From: Terriglobia bacterium
GTDB lineage: Bacteria; Acidobacteriota; Terriglobia; Terriglobales; Acidobacteriaceae
NCBI GenBank assembly: GCA_020073215.1
Contig: JAIQFO010000013.1
Span: 1 to 54,342 of the forward strand
Length of the DNA stretch: 54,342 nt
Direction: 5' to 3'
A program made the translations under genes and the position numbers. A model generated the notes under the pieces. That model was not told the DNA's origin and searched no databases. It saw nothing but the letters and a program-made list of their open reading frames with translations. The first letter of the stretch is position 1; every line of letters begins with the position of its first letter. Below, piece after piece: positions 15,886-23,975 of this stretch.

Positions 15886-17310
15886 TTAGCTCCCTGCGCC
15901 TGGGGAGTTGGGAACGCCGTTCTTTCGTTGCCACGTTTCCAGCGCTTTTTCCAGTTTTACTCCGCGCGACGCCTTTAACAATACAACATCGCCTTCTTGA
16001 GCTTGGCGCGCTAGCCATTCGCCGGCTTCTTCCGGGGTCGCGACGAACTCCGCTTTCAATCCCGCTTCGCCGGCCGCTTCCACCATGGGCTTTGCCAGGC
16101 CCCGCACGCCGAGCAGGAAGTCGAGTTTCTTTTGGGCCATGTAATGTCCGCACTCGCGATGCAGTTGCTCGCCGGTCGAACCGAGTTCGAGCATTTCGCC
16201 GGCGACGGCAATCCTTCGCCGGGCGGGCATGGCGGCCAGAGTGTCCACGGCAGCCATGAGCGCCCTCGGACTTGAATTGTAGCAATCGTAGAGCACGGTG
16301 ATGTTACCCACTTGAACGACCTGTCCGCGTTTGTCGGCGGGCTGGAGGGAGGGCAACGCAGCGGCGATCTCTGACGGGGTGATGCCGTGCTCCAGCGCAA
16401 TGGCGGCGGCGGCGAGCACGTTGTACACATTGTGCTTTCCGAGCAGCGGACTGTGCACCGGTTGGCGCATTTCGCGGCTGACGAGATCGAAGCGGGTGCC
16501 TTCGGGCCCGAGCACCTCGATGTTTTCCGCCCGCACATCTGCCGGAACACAGGCCGTGGCCTTCATCCCGAACAGGATGACTTTGCCCTTAAAGTCGCGG
16601 CCAAACTGGCAGACATATTCATCGTCGGCGTTCAAGACGGCGGTGCCGCCGTGCGGAAGGGCTTCGATCAATTCATATTTCGCGCGCGCGATGCCGGCCA
16701 GTGAGTCGAACCTTTCCAGATGGACGGGGGCAACGTTGGTAATGACCGCCTGGTTTGGCAAGGCGATACGAGCCAGGGCGGAAATTTCGCCCGGGTGAGA
16801 CATTCCCATCTCAACCACGGCGAGGTCGTATTCGGGTTCGAGAGTCAGCAGGCCGAGCGGCAGACCAAAATGATTATTGAAATTCCCCTTGGTGCGATGG
16901 ACGCGGTACTTGATCGCGAGCAAATGGGCCATCGCTTCTTTGGTGGTGGTCTTGCCCATCGAACCGGTGACTCCGATGGCCGTCTTACCCCAGATTTTCC
17001 GCACGGCCGTCGCCAGCGTTTGGAGCGCGGCCAGAGTGTCGTCGACGGCGAGCAGTCCGGCAGAGTTGGAATAGCGCGCCAGTTGCCCTTTCTCGACCAC
17101 CGCGGCAATCGCGCCCCGGCTCAGCGCCTGCTCGACGAAATCGTGACCGTCGAGACGTTCGCCTTTGACCGCGACGAACAATTCCCCGGGCTGCAGGGTG
17201 CGGGAATCGATGGAATATCCCTGGGCCAGGGCATGACCGTCGAAGGGACCGGCGGTTGTTTGGCCGGGTGTGGCAATAAACTCGGCGATGCGAGAGAGAG
17301 GGAGCTTCAT
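15886..17310 (-). CDS. murF: UDP-N-acetylmuramoyl-tripeptide--D-alanyl-D-alanine ligase MurF
   Basis: The start at 17310 overlaps the murE stop by 4 bases (ATGA), so the much longer frame upstream is rejected. The 474-residue cytoplasmic ligase has the UDP-binding N-domain (GYSIDSRTLQPGELFVAVKG), the ATP P-loop GSMGKTTTKE at about 116-125, the central VVEMGMSHPGEI and APVHLERFDS, and the C-terminal YDCYNSSPRALMAA typical of MurF. It adds D-Ala-D-Ala to the UDP-MurNAc-tripeptide. Confidence 0.96.
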   Translation of the reverse strand: MKLPLSRIAEFIATPGQTTAGPFDGHALAQGYSIDSRTLQPGELFVAVKGERLDGHDFVEQALSRGAIAAVVEKGQLARYSNSAGLLAVDDTLAALQTLATAVRKIWGKTAIGVTGSMGKTTTKEAMAHLLAIKYRVHRTKGNFNNHFGLPLGLLTLEPEYDLAVVEMGMSHPGEISALARIALPNQAVITNVAPVHLERFDSLAGIARAKYELIEALPHGGTAVLNADDEYVCQFGRDFKGKVILFGMKATACVPADVRAENIEVLGPEGTRFDLVSREMRQPVHSPLLGKHNVYNVLAAAAIALEHGITPSEIAAALPSLQPADKRGQVVQVGNITVLYDCYNSSPRALMAAVDTLAAMPARRRIAVAGEMLELGSTGEQLHRECGHYMAQKKLDFLLGVRGLAKPMVEAAGEAGLKAEFVATPEEAGEWLARQAQEGDVVLLKASRGVKLEKALETWQRKNGVPNSPGAGS

Positions 17311-18851
17311 GCGGTCTTCCCCGCGGTGCCGGCTTTTGCGGCGGGCGTGCAGTCGTAGCCCAGGGCCTTCAGGCTCTCGCGGGCAACGTCGACATCGTCG
17401 AAGGGAATGGTTCCCTCTTTCGTGATTTGCACCTTTTCGTGTCCCTTGCCCGCGAGCAGCACGATGTCGCCGGGGGCTGCCTGTTGCAGGGCAAACGCGA
17501 TGGCCTTGCGGCGGTCGGACTCCATGACATATTTTGCGCCCGACTTTTGTAGTCCGGATTTTTGTAGTCCAACGACGGCATCGTTCATGATGGCCAGCGG
17601 ATCTTCGGAGCGCGGATTGTCCGAGGTAAGCACGACGAAGTCGCTGCCCTTGCCCGCGGCCTCGCCCATCAGAGGACGCTTCGCGCGATCGCGATCGCCA
17701 CCGCATCCGAACAGCGTGATGACCTTGCCGTTGAGCCCGGCGCGAGCTACAAAATCGCGGGCCTGCACGGTGAGGTTGCGGAGCGCGTCGTCGGTGTGGG
17801 CATAATCGACGACCACGGTGAAGGGCTGGCCGCAATCTACGCGCTCGAAGCGGCCGGGAACGCTTGAGAGGTCGAAGATTCCTTTGGCGATTGCCTCGGC
17901 GGGACAATCGCGGGCATAGCCAGCGGCAGAGGCTGCGAGCACGTTGTACACATTCACACTGCCAATCAGCGGAGACCACATGGCGATCTTGCCCGAGGGC
18001 GTCACCATTTGAAAACGAGTCCCCCGCGGCGTGATTTCGACGGACTCGGCATGGAAGTCGCCGGACGCAAGACCATAGGAAAACACCAGCGCGCTCTTGT
18101 TTTTGCAAAGCTTCAAGAGCTCGCGGCCATATTCGTCGTCGATGTTCAGAACGGCGGCGCGCGGCGGGTCGGTGCCGCAACCTTCGAAGACTCCCTGCTT
18201 GGCGCGGAAGTACGCTTCCATGGTGAGGTGGTAATCGAGATGGTCGCGGGTGAGATTGGTGAATACCGCCACATCGAAAGGAATTCCGAAAACACGCTGT
18301 TGCTCGAGCGCGTGCGACGACACTTCCATCACCGCTTCGGTGACTCCCTGGCCCAGGCCCTGCGACAAAAGGCGGTTCAGTTCCAGCGCTTCCGGGGTGG
18401 TGTGCGGAGCCGGGAGAGTTTTTCCGGCAACGTGATATTCGATGGTTCCGACCAGCGCCGTTTTGCGTCCGGCCGCCTGGAATATGGATTCGATCAGGAA
18501 GGCGGTCGTGCTTTTTCCGTTGGTGCCGGTGATTCCCGTGTTCGCGATTCGCTCGGCGGGACGCTTGTAGAAATTCGCGCTTAGGCGGGCCAGGGCACGG
18601 CGTCCATGCAGGACTTGCGCCCAGGCGACCGCGGGGCGCGGCGTTTCGGTGGGAGAGTCGGTGACTACGGCTACCGCTCCGGCGGCTATGGCTTGATCGA
18701 TGAAGCGATTGCCGTCGCTGGTTTCGCCCTTCATGGCGACAAAGACCGTTCCGGGGCGCACCCGGCGGGAATCGTACTCCACTCCTGACACGGCCGGGTT
18801 CCCGCTCTGAGAGAGGACCTCGGCGCCCTGCAGGAGATGTTGGAAGGTCAT
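17307..18851 (-). CDS. murE: UDP-MurNAc-L-Ala-D-Glu--meso-diaminopimelate ligase MurE
   Basis: The 514-residue ligase adds the third stem-peptide residue. The N-domain starts GVEYDSRRVRPGTVFVAMKG; the P-loop is GITGTNGKSTT at about 106-115; EVSSHALEQQRV and NLTRDHLDYH are the usual central motifs. DNPRSEDP at 411-418 is the DAP-selective signature, so the substrate is predicted to be meso-diaminopimelate. A short in-frame duplication GLQKSGLQKSG lies at about 428-438, after the DNPR motif. On the complement a TATAAT sits 7 bases before the ATG, so an internal, nearly leaderless promoter is possible. The gap to the upstream PBP gene is 169 bases. Confidence 0.96.
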   Translation of the reverse strand: MTFQHLLQGAEVLSQSGNPAVSGVEYDSRRVRPGTVFVAMKGETSDGNRFIDQAIAAGAVAVVTDSPTETPRPAVAWAQVLHGRRALARLSANFYKRPAERIANTGITGTNGKSTTAFLIESIFQAAGRKTALVGTIEYHVAGKTLPAPHTTPEALELNRLLSQGLGQGVTEAVMEVSSHALEQQRVFGIPFDVAVFTNLTRDHLDYHLTMEAYFRAKQGVFEGCGTDPPRAAVLNIDDEYGRELLKLCKNKSALVFSYGLASGDFHAESVEITPRGTRFQMVTPSGKIAMWSPLIGSVNVYNVLAASAAGYARDCPAEAIAKGIFDLSSVPGRFERVDCGQPFTVVVDYAHTDDALRNLTVQARDFVARAGLNGKVITLFGCGGDRDRAKRPLMGEAAGKGSDFVVLTSDNPRSEDPLAIMNDAVVGLQKSGLQKSGAKYVMESDRRKAIAFALQQAAPGDIVLLAGKGHEKVQITKEGTIPFDDVDVARESLKALGYDCTPAAKAGTAGKTA

Positions 18852-19020
18852 TGGAGTGATTATAAATAGTCGCCTTCGTCATCCCGTGCGAACCTCGGGG
18901 CCGGTACTTTGGTTCCGTCGGAAACTCTGTGTCCTGTGTGGTTGAGAGAAAAAGCTTTTAACCACAGGGCACCCCTTCGGCTTCGCTCAGGGCAGGCACA
19001 GAGGTCGACAGGGGAAACCC

Positions 19021-21204
19021 TTATCTCCCGAAACGCACTGTGATGCGCGATCCCGCTGCTACGCGCGCACCGGGCTGGGGCGATTGCTCGCGGCCTACGC
19101 CGCTGCCGATGGCGTCGAGGTCTAGTCCTACGTCCTGCGCTGCCTCGAGGGCAACCCGCAGATTCTTGCCGAGGAACGATGGGACCTCGATGCCTCCTTC
19201 TTCCACGTCAAGAACCACTGTTCCGCCGGCGGGCAATTTCTGCCCGGGTGAACTTTCAGATTGAGCAATCGTGACAGCAGAACTTGTAGAGGCCGAACTC
19301 GCAGCGGCGGTCATCGGTGCGGTCTGGGCGGCGGGAACAATCTGAGCGCCAATTGTGCCGGGCTTTGCTGCGGCGGGAACGGCGGGGGTTTCGTTCGCTT
19401 CGGCCATATCCAGACTGGCGCCCAGATGATCGGGCGAGCTTTCTTCCAGACTTGCGTCGGGCACATTGCGGCGAGCCAGCAGAACCTGGCGGCTGGGCGA
19501 AAGCTGCACGTCATGCGGGACGTGCAGATACTCAAGCGCCTGTTGCATGATTCGTTGGAAGACCGGCGCGCAGACCTGGCCTCCCTGGTGCAGGCCAACG
19601 GCGGAGTCGAGGATGACGACTACTGCGAGCTGGGGATCGTTGATGGGAGCGAATCCGGCGAACGACCCGACATACTTTGTCTTGGAATACGCGCCGGTGG
19701 CTGGGTCCACCTTCTGCGCGGTTCCGGTCTTGCCCGCCGAACTGTAGCCCTCGAGAATGGCTCTGCGTCCGGTGCCGTGCAGCACGACACCCTGCAGCAT
19801 CTGGCGCATTTGGGCCGCGGTCAGCGGGGAAATCACTCGCGTCCCCGCGGCGGGCTGAAAGGCGATGGTTTGCGGAGTATTGTGGGGCGCATTTTGCGGC
19901 GACATGGCGCCTGCCACGATGCGCGGCGGGACGCGCACGCCATCGTTGGCAATGGTCGAGATGAGGGAAACCAGTTGCAGCGCCGAAATGCCGATTTCCT
20001 GGCCCATGGAAATGGCTGCGATCGAAACCTTCGACCAGCGTTCCGGCGGCTTGGTCAAACCGCGGGTTTCGCTGGGAAGTTCGACTCCGGTTTGCTGGCC
20101 GAATCCGAAGGCGCGAATGTATTTGTAGAGGCGGTCGTCGCCGAGGCGCAGCCCCACTTTGATGGCGCCGACGTCGCTCGACTCGGCGATCACGTCGGCT
20201 ACGGACAACAAGCCGTGCGGCTTGCTGTCGCGGATCCGCATTCGGTTGATGACAATCGATCCCATCTGGCAGTCGATCATTTCCTCGGGGCGCGTGACTT
20301 TCTCTTCCAAAGCGGCGGAGATGGTCACCATCTTGAAGGTCGAGCCCGGCTCGTAGATGTCGCTTACGGCGCGGTCTTTGAGGGTCTCATTGTTAATTTC
20401 CTTCCGGATATTGGGATTGAACGTCGGCCGGTTGGTGAGCGCAAGAATTTCGCCGGTACGGGGATTTTCGACGATTGCGGTGCCGGCAATGGCGTGCGTT
20501 TCCTCCATGCCGCGCTCGAGTTCGCGTTCGGCGATGTACTGGATGTTCTGGTCGATGGTGAGGACGAGGCTGTTGCCGGGTTCGGGCTCCTTTTCAACAC
20601 TGGCAAACCAGCGCTTGCGCGCGTCGACGGAGATCATCAGCTTGCCGGGCTTGCCCTGCAGTTGCTGGTTGAATTGCCGCTCTAATCCGCTGAGGCCCTG
20701 ATCGTCGGTGCCCACGTAACCCAGGATTTGCGCGGCCAGTTCGCGTTTTGGATAAAAACGCTTGGGCTCTTTCTGGAAGTGAATGCCTTGCAGATTGAGG
20801 GCGCGGATGCGATCGATCTCTTCGGCGTCGGCCTTGCGCGCCACCCAGCAGAAGGTCTTGTGGGCGCGGCAGTCGGCGAGCACGACGCGGGGATCGTCTT
20901 TGGTGATGCGCGTAACCAGGCTGATGGTATTGGCGAGATCGGGCGTCTCGGAGGGCACGACGAAGGCCGAGTCCACCTGGATGGACATTGCCAGCTCACG
21001 TCCGGCGCGATCGTAGATGATGCCGCGTTTCGGAGAAAGATCGAAGCTGCGCTGCTGCTGGTGCTGGGCGCGGCGCTGGAAGTCGCCGTAGCAGAAAATT
21101 TGCAGATAGACCAGGCGCAGACAGATCGCCAGCAGCCACAGGCACAGCAGTCCGGATAAGGCATAGAGCCTGAATCTTGCGCCGTTCGACGAAGTTGCCG
21201 CCAC
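19021..21204 (-). CDS. ftsI: FtsI/PBP2-class transpeptidase with C-terminal PASTA domain
   Basis: A 727-residue class B penicillin-binding protein. One N-terminal membrane anchor (about 12-35) leads to the dimerisation domain (RGIIYDRAGRELA) and the transpeptidase: active-site S288-T-F-K in YEPGSTFKM, S342-S-D in ESSDVGA and K492-T-G-T in AGKTGTAQ. The middle motif is SSD rather than the SSN usual in division PBPs. After a Pro/Ala/Ser-rich linker (about 570-655) comes one PASTA domain (EVPSFLGKNLRVALEAAQDVG), which binds peptidoglycan. It crosslinks septal peptidoglycan with FtsW. Position after ftsL and before murE is the standard dcw place. Confidence 0.93.
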   Translation of the reverse strand: MAATSSNGARFRLYALSGLLCLWLLAICLRLVYLQIFCYGDFQRRAQHQQQRSFDLSPKRGIIYDRAGRELAMSIQVDSAFVVPSETPDLANTISLVTRITKDDPRVVLADCRAHKTFCWVARKADAEEIDRIRALNLQGIHFQKEPKRFYPKRELAAQILGYVGTDDQGLSGLERQFNQQLQGKPGKLMISVDARKRWFASVEKEPEPGNSLVLTIDQNIQYIAERELERGMEETHAIAGTAIVENPRTGEILALTNRPTFNPNIRKEINNETLKDRAVSDIYEPGSTFKMVTISAALEEKVTRPEEMIDCQMGSIVINRMRIRDSKPHGLLSVADVIAESSDVGAIKVGLRLGDDRLYKYIRAFGFGQQTGVELPSETRGLTKPPERWSKVSIAAISMGQEIGISALQLVSLISTIANDGVRVPPRIVAGAMSPQNAPHNTPQTIAFQPAAGTRVISPLTAAQMRQMLQGVVLHGTGRRAILEGYSSAGKTGTAQKVDPATGAYSKTKYVGSFAGFAPINDPQLAVVVILDSAVGLHQGGQVCAPVFQRIMQQALEYLHVPHDVQLSPSRQVLLARRNVPDASLEESSPDHLGASLDMAEANETPAVPAAAKPGTIGAQIVPAAQTAPMTAAASSASTSSAVTIAQSESSPGQKLPAGGTVVLDVEEGGIEVPSFLGKNLRVALEAAQDVGLDLDAIGSGVGREQSPQPGARVAAGSRITVRFGR

Positions 21205-21264
21205 TTCCAGTCCTCAGAAACTTTCGGCGGCCCCGGAGAGCCGCCGCGAAATAGCTGATTTCCC

Positions 21265-21326
21265 GTAGAGACGCGGCTTGCCGCGTCTCCGGCCGCAGAG
21301 TGAGACGGGGCAAGCCCCGTCTCTAC
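21265..21326. repeat. Palindromic 'GTAGAGACGCGGC' intergenic repeat, copy 1
   Basis: A double hairpin: GTAGAGACGCGGCTTGCCGC then GTCTC, a short spacer, and GAGACGGGGCAAGCCCCGTC then TCTAC. Each half folds on itself and the outer ends (GTAGAGAC/GTCTCTAC) also pair. It lies between the ftsL-like and PBP genes. Copies are at 26719-26776 and 37045-37105. Confidence 0.85.
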
Positions 21327-21330
21327 AGAA

Positions 21331-21789
21331 CTATCTCGCCGACACTACCGAGACCGGAGTCACGCTGGCCATCACCGGCGTAGCGGCATCGGTGGCGACG
21401 TCCATGCGCTGCACTTGTCCAGGTTGCGGCGATTGCAGACCGAGTTTGCGGGCCATCACGTCGATGCGCTCCGGATCGCGCAGCGACGCTTCTTCCAGAC
21501 GCAGGGCCCGGTTCATTTCGACGAGGTCGCTGCGTTGCGAGCGAAGAGCCTCGATCTTGTACCCATATTCAATGGAGCGGAAATGCTGGAGCGCGTACCC
21601 CATCACCAGCGCAAACAGAACGCACAGCGCGATTCCAAAGAATTTCATCTCGCGCGCGCGGCGCGGGTCTTCGACCTTCACCAGGCGCGAGTTATCGATG
21701 GTCTTGCGAAAATAAATCTCGGGGGTTCCGAGCCAGCAGGACCTGCGCCGGCTCGAAGGAATTGCGCTTTGCATGGCCACGGCGCTCAT
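21331..21789 (-). CDS. ftsL: FtsL-like cell-division protein
   Basis: A 152-residue single-span protein between the 71-residue gene and the PBP gene, where ftsL lies in dcw clusters. A basic cytoplasmic part is followed by a membrane helix (about 49-68, FFGIALCVLFALVMGYAL), then a coiled-coil-prone stretch (YKIEALRSQRSDLVEMNRALRLEEASLR) and the typical ending DPERIDVMARKLGLQSPQPGQV. FtsL proteins bridge FtsQ/FtsB and FtsW/FtsI at the septum. The Pro/Thr/Val-rich tail after the core is unconserved in appearance. The call rests on topology and position, since FtsL sequences are poorly conserved. Confidence 0.82.
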   Translation of the reverse strand: MSAVAMQSAIPSSRRRSCWLGTPEIYFRKTIDNSRLVKVEDPRRAREMKFFGIALCVLFALVMGYALQHFRSIEYGYKIEALRSQRSDLVEMNRALRLEEASLRDPERIDVMARKLGLQSPQPGQVQRMDVATDAATPVMASVTPVSVVSAR

Positions 21790-21792
21790 AAT

Positions 21793-22008
21793 TTATGCCA
21801 CTCCAATAAGTTTGGAATCGTAGTCCCGGTTTTCCAGAACGGAAGCGAACCAGGGTTCGTCAACCAATGATCCGACGAGCAACGGTTTGACGAACAATGA
21901 CTCAGACGTCAGGGGTTCGCCGGACAATGCCCGGTCGGACTGTGCCGTCCGTTCCGCGCGCTCGACGGTTGCGATCAGATCTTCAATCAGGGTGCCGGTA
22001 AATTTCAT
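21793..22008 (-). CDS. Small unknown protein in the dcw cluster
   Basis: A 71-residue frame starting MKFTGTLIEDLIATVERAE, placed exactly between rsmH and the ftsL-like gene; its stop is 3 bases from the ftsL start. It is acidic and predicted helical at the N-terminus with no membrane segment and no Cys. A GGAACG stands about 6 bases before the ATG. No family is recognised. The tight spacing suggests co-translation with ftsL and possibly a role in division. Confidence 0.6.
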   Translation of the reverse strand: MKFTGTLIEDLIATVERAERTAQSDRALSGEPLTSESLFVKPLLVGSLVDEPWFASVLENRDYDSKLIGVA

Positions 22009-22190
22009 TTCGAACGTTCCAGTTCTTCTTCTCCGGACGCGGCCTTGTTTTGTTGTTTTTGGCCGCTCCGGGAAAACTCCACCACAGAGTTTCTTGTAAA
22101 ATCTTTACCCGGCACGTCTCGCGTTCACCGCACCGGGAGCCCGGCAGTTTCTCCGGGCAAACCCAAAATCTTGTCGGCAAGATGCCGGCG

Positions 22191-23135
22191 CTACAGTCGC
22201 TCGGCGGCGCGCATCTTGGCGCTGCGCGACCGCGGATTGCGATCTATCTCTTCTGCACTGGCGGTCACCGGTTTTTTCGTCAGCAGCCGGTACCAGCCCT
22301 GCTTCGCGCCGTCGCGAAACGCGTCCTTGACGATCCTGTCTTCGAGCGAGTGAAAGCTGATCACCACCAGCCTTCCGCCCGGCTTCAGCACTCTGGGCGC
22401 CGTCTCCAGCAGTGCTTTCAGATCGTCCAGTTCACGGTTTACGAAGATTCGGAGAGCCTGAAAGGTACGGGTCGCCGGATGAATCCGCTCATGTTTCATT
22501 GACCGGGCCGCGGCTGATACGACTGCGACAAGTTGCTGCGTCGTGCGTATCGGCCGCGACCGGACAATGGCTCTGGCGATTCTCCGCGACCTCCTTTCCT
22601 CACCGAATTCGTAAATCACATCGGCTAGCTTGCGCTCGTCGATGTGGTTTACCACTTGTTCGGCGGTCTCGCCGGACATCGGGTTCATCCGCATGTCCAG
22701 CGGTCCTTCCGCCTGAAAACTGAATCCGCGCGCCGGGTCAGCGAGTTGCAAGCTGCTTACGCCCAGGTCCGCCAGAATGCCGTCGATAGTCGCTGGTCGT
22801 TGGTCGTTCGCGAGTTCTGCAAACGACCCATGCAGCAATGTGATCGTCGGCCAATCGGCGTTTGCCGGCGAGACGCCGGCGCTACTTTCTAATTTCACCC
22901 GCGCGATGTTCAGCGCCGCGGGATCCTTATCGAAGCCAATCAAATGTCCCGGTGCGCCTAGGCGTCTTGCGATTTCGCAACTGTGCCCGCCTAAGCCGAC
23001 CGTGGCATCCAGATAAGTTCCGCCACGCTTTACGGCTAGAAAATCGATCGCTTCTTTTAAAAGAACCGGAACATGGCCAACCGCTCCATGCCCACCCCGC
23101 TCGGGGGTGTTTACTGAATCCGAATCTGTTTCCAC
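22191..23135 (-). CDS. rsmH: 16S rRNA (cytosine(1402)-N(4))-methyltransferase RsmH
   Basis: The 314-residue SAM-dependent enzyme methylates N4 of C1402 in 16S rRNA. It has HVPVLLKEAIDFL, the SAM-binding YLDATVGLGGHSCEIA, GFDKDPAALNIA, DGILADLGVSSLQL and the C-terminal LKPGGRLVVISFHSLEDRIVK, all typical of MraW/RsmH. The start is a GTG at 23135 overlapping the mraZ stop TAG by one base, so it is coupled to mraZ. A gap of 182 bases follows before the small gene. Confidence 0.96.
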   Translation of the reverse strand: METDSDSVNTPERGGHGAVGHVPVLLKEAIDFLAVKRGGTYLDATVGLGGHSCEIARRLGAPGHLIGFDKDPAALNIARVKLESSAGVSPANADWPTITLLHGSFAELANDQRPATIDGILADLGVSSLQLADPARGFSFQAEGPLDMRMNPMSGETAEQVVNHIDERKLADVIYEFGEERRSRRIARAIVRSRPIRTTQQLVAVVSAAARSMKHERIHPATRTFQALRIFVNRELDDLKALLETAPRVLKPGGRLVVISFHSLEDRIVKDAFRDGAKQGWYRLLTKKPVTASAEEIDRNPRSRSAKMRAAERL

Positions 23136-23575
23136 TAGATGCCCAGTTCGTCGAGCGTCGTGGTGTCTTCATCCGTGAAAGCCTGCTCGCTGATCTCCTT
23201 GCGGAACGCTTCCAGGTTCCTCACTTCCAGGTAGGTCAGATTGCCGAGCACTGCCACTTCGCCGCGAATCTGCGCCGACTCACGCAGGATCTGCGGAACC
23301 AGCAGGCGCCCCTGCCCGTCCATCTCCACGACCTGCCCGTAATAGTTGACGCGATTCAAGAACTTTTTCTTGGTCGGGTTGTAAGTGGACAGCGCAGCCA
23401 GCTTCTGCTCGATCCGCTCCCATTCCTCGAAGGGATACACTTGAGCAACTATTCCATCGAGGCTTGTGATGTAGAATTTCTGGGCATATTTCTCGTCGAT
23501 CACGCGCTTGAATTCGGCCGGGACTTTTAACCGTCCTTTTTCGTCGACGCGCGCTGGATGATTTCCGCGAAACAT
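23135..23575 (-). CDS. mraZ: Transcriptional regulator MraZ
   Basis: A 146-residue protein with two AbrB-like swapped-hairpin halves: MFRGNHPARVDEKGRLKVPAEFK at the start and QVVEMDGQGRLLVPQILRE in the middle (about 80-98). MraZ is the first gene of dcw clusters and represses its own operon by binding direct repeats upstream. Such repeats are visible at 23762-23785. The C-terminal tail (FTDEDTTTLDELGI) is acidic. Length matches the family. Confidence 0.95.
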   Translation of the reverse strand: MFRGNHPARVDEKGRLKVPAEFKRVIDEKYAQKFYITSLDGIVAQVYPFEEWERIEQKLAALSTYNPTKKKFLNRVNYYGQVVEMDGQGRLLVPQILRESAQIRGEVAVLGNLTYLEVRNLEAFRKEISEQAFTDEDTTTLDELGI

Positions 23576-23761
23576 GTGCCCTGCTCGCTAGTGGGGTCCT
23601 TTTACTTATGGCTGCTACCACAGCCACTACAACGAGGGAGGTAGAAGCGGTCACAAAAGCAGTGGATTCGGGTTCGTTGGGTCGTCTTTTTTCGGTGTCA
23701 GCCTTGCAAATCACTGGCGCCTCGAAACTTATACTTACGCCCACAACCTCTAATAATTAGT

Positions 23762-23785
23762 CCACTTTCAACCACTTTTGTCCAC
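23762..23785 (-). promoter_or_regulatory. Probable MraZ operator: three GTGG boxes at 10-bp period
   Basis: On the complement GTGG occurs three times, at plus-strand CCAC positions 23762-23765, 23772-23775 and 23782-23785, exactly 10 bases apart, within the repeated context AAAGTGG. Known MraZ sites are three or more short G-rich direct repeats at one-helical-turn spacing upstream of mraZ. Here they directly follow a promoter -10 element, which fits autorepression of the dcw operon. Confidence 0.7.
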
Positions 23786-23813
23786 ATCCTACGCCTAAAT
23801 GGTTTGTTGTCAA
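23786..23813 (-). promoter_or_regulatory. Predicted sigma70-type promoter of the dcw operon
   Basis: On the complement a perfect TTGACA (23813-23808) is followed after 16 bases by TAGGAT (23791-23786), four of six matches to TATAAT. Transcription would begin within the GTGG boxes, about 200 bases before the mraZ ATG. Confidence 0.6.
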
Positions 23814-23975
23814 TAAGAAAGTTTCAGGTTGAGACTTTCGTAAGGGACTCAAGGTGCGAAACGCGAAATGTTGCGGTTAACCAGGAAGATGACCACTAGG
23901 GGTTGTGTTTAGAGAAGTGGTTCGCGGGCGGTGGGAATGTGAATTTTTCGCTTGCAGTCGATTCTTCCCGCCCAG

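Larger units (their letters stand above)
23576..23975. other. 400-bp region upstream of the dcw cluster
   Basis: Holds the mraZ promoter and operator (listed separately) and a leader of about 200 bases on the complement. The part next to the cytochrome gene (23830-23975) shows nothing I can name. No gene is supported. Confidence 0.5.

Noticed and set aside
15886..18882. A 998-codon minus-strand frame that seems to fuse a long Arg/Ser-rich region to MurF
   Set aside because: Only the last 474 codons match MurF; the upstream half is the out-of-frame shadow of murE. The ATG at 17310 overlapping the murE stop is the natural start.
19261..20685. A 474-codon plus-strand frame opposite the PBP gene
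   Set aside because: Gly/Arg-rich antisense shadow of a GC-rich gene whose complement has complete STFK, KTG and PASTA motifs.
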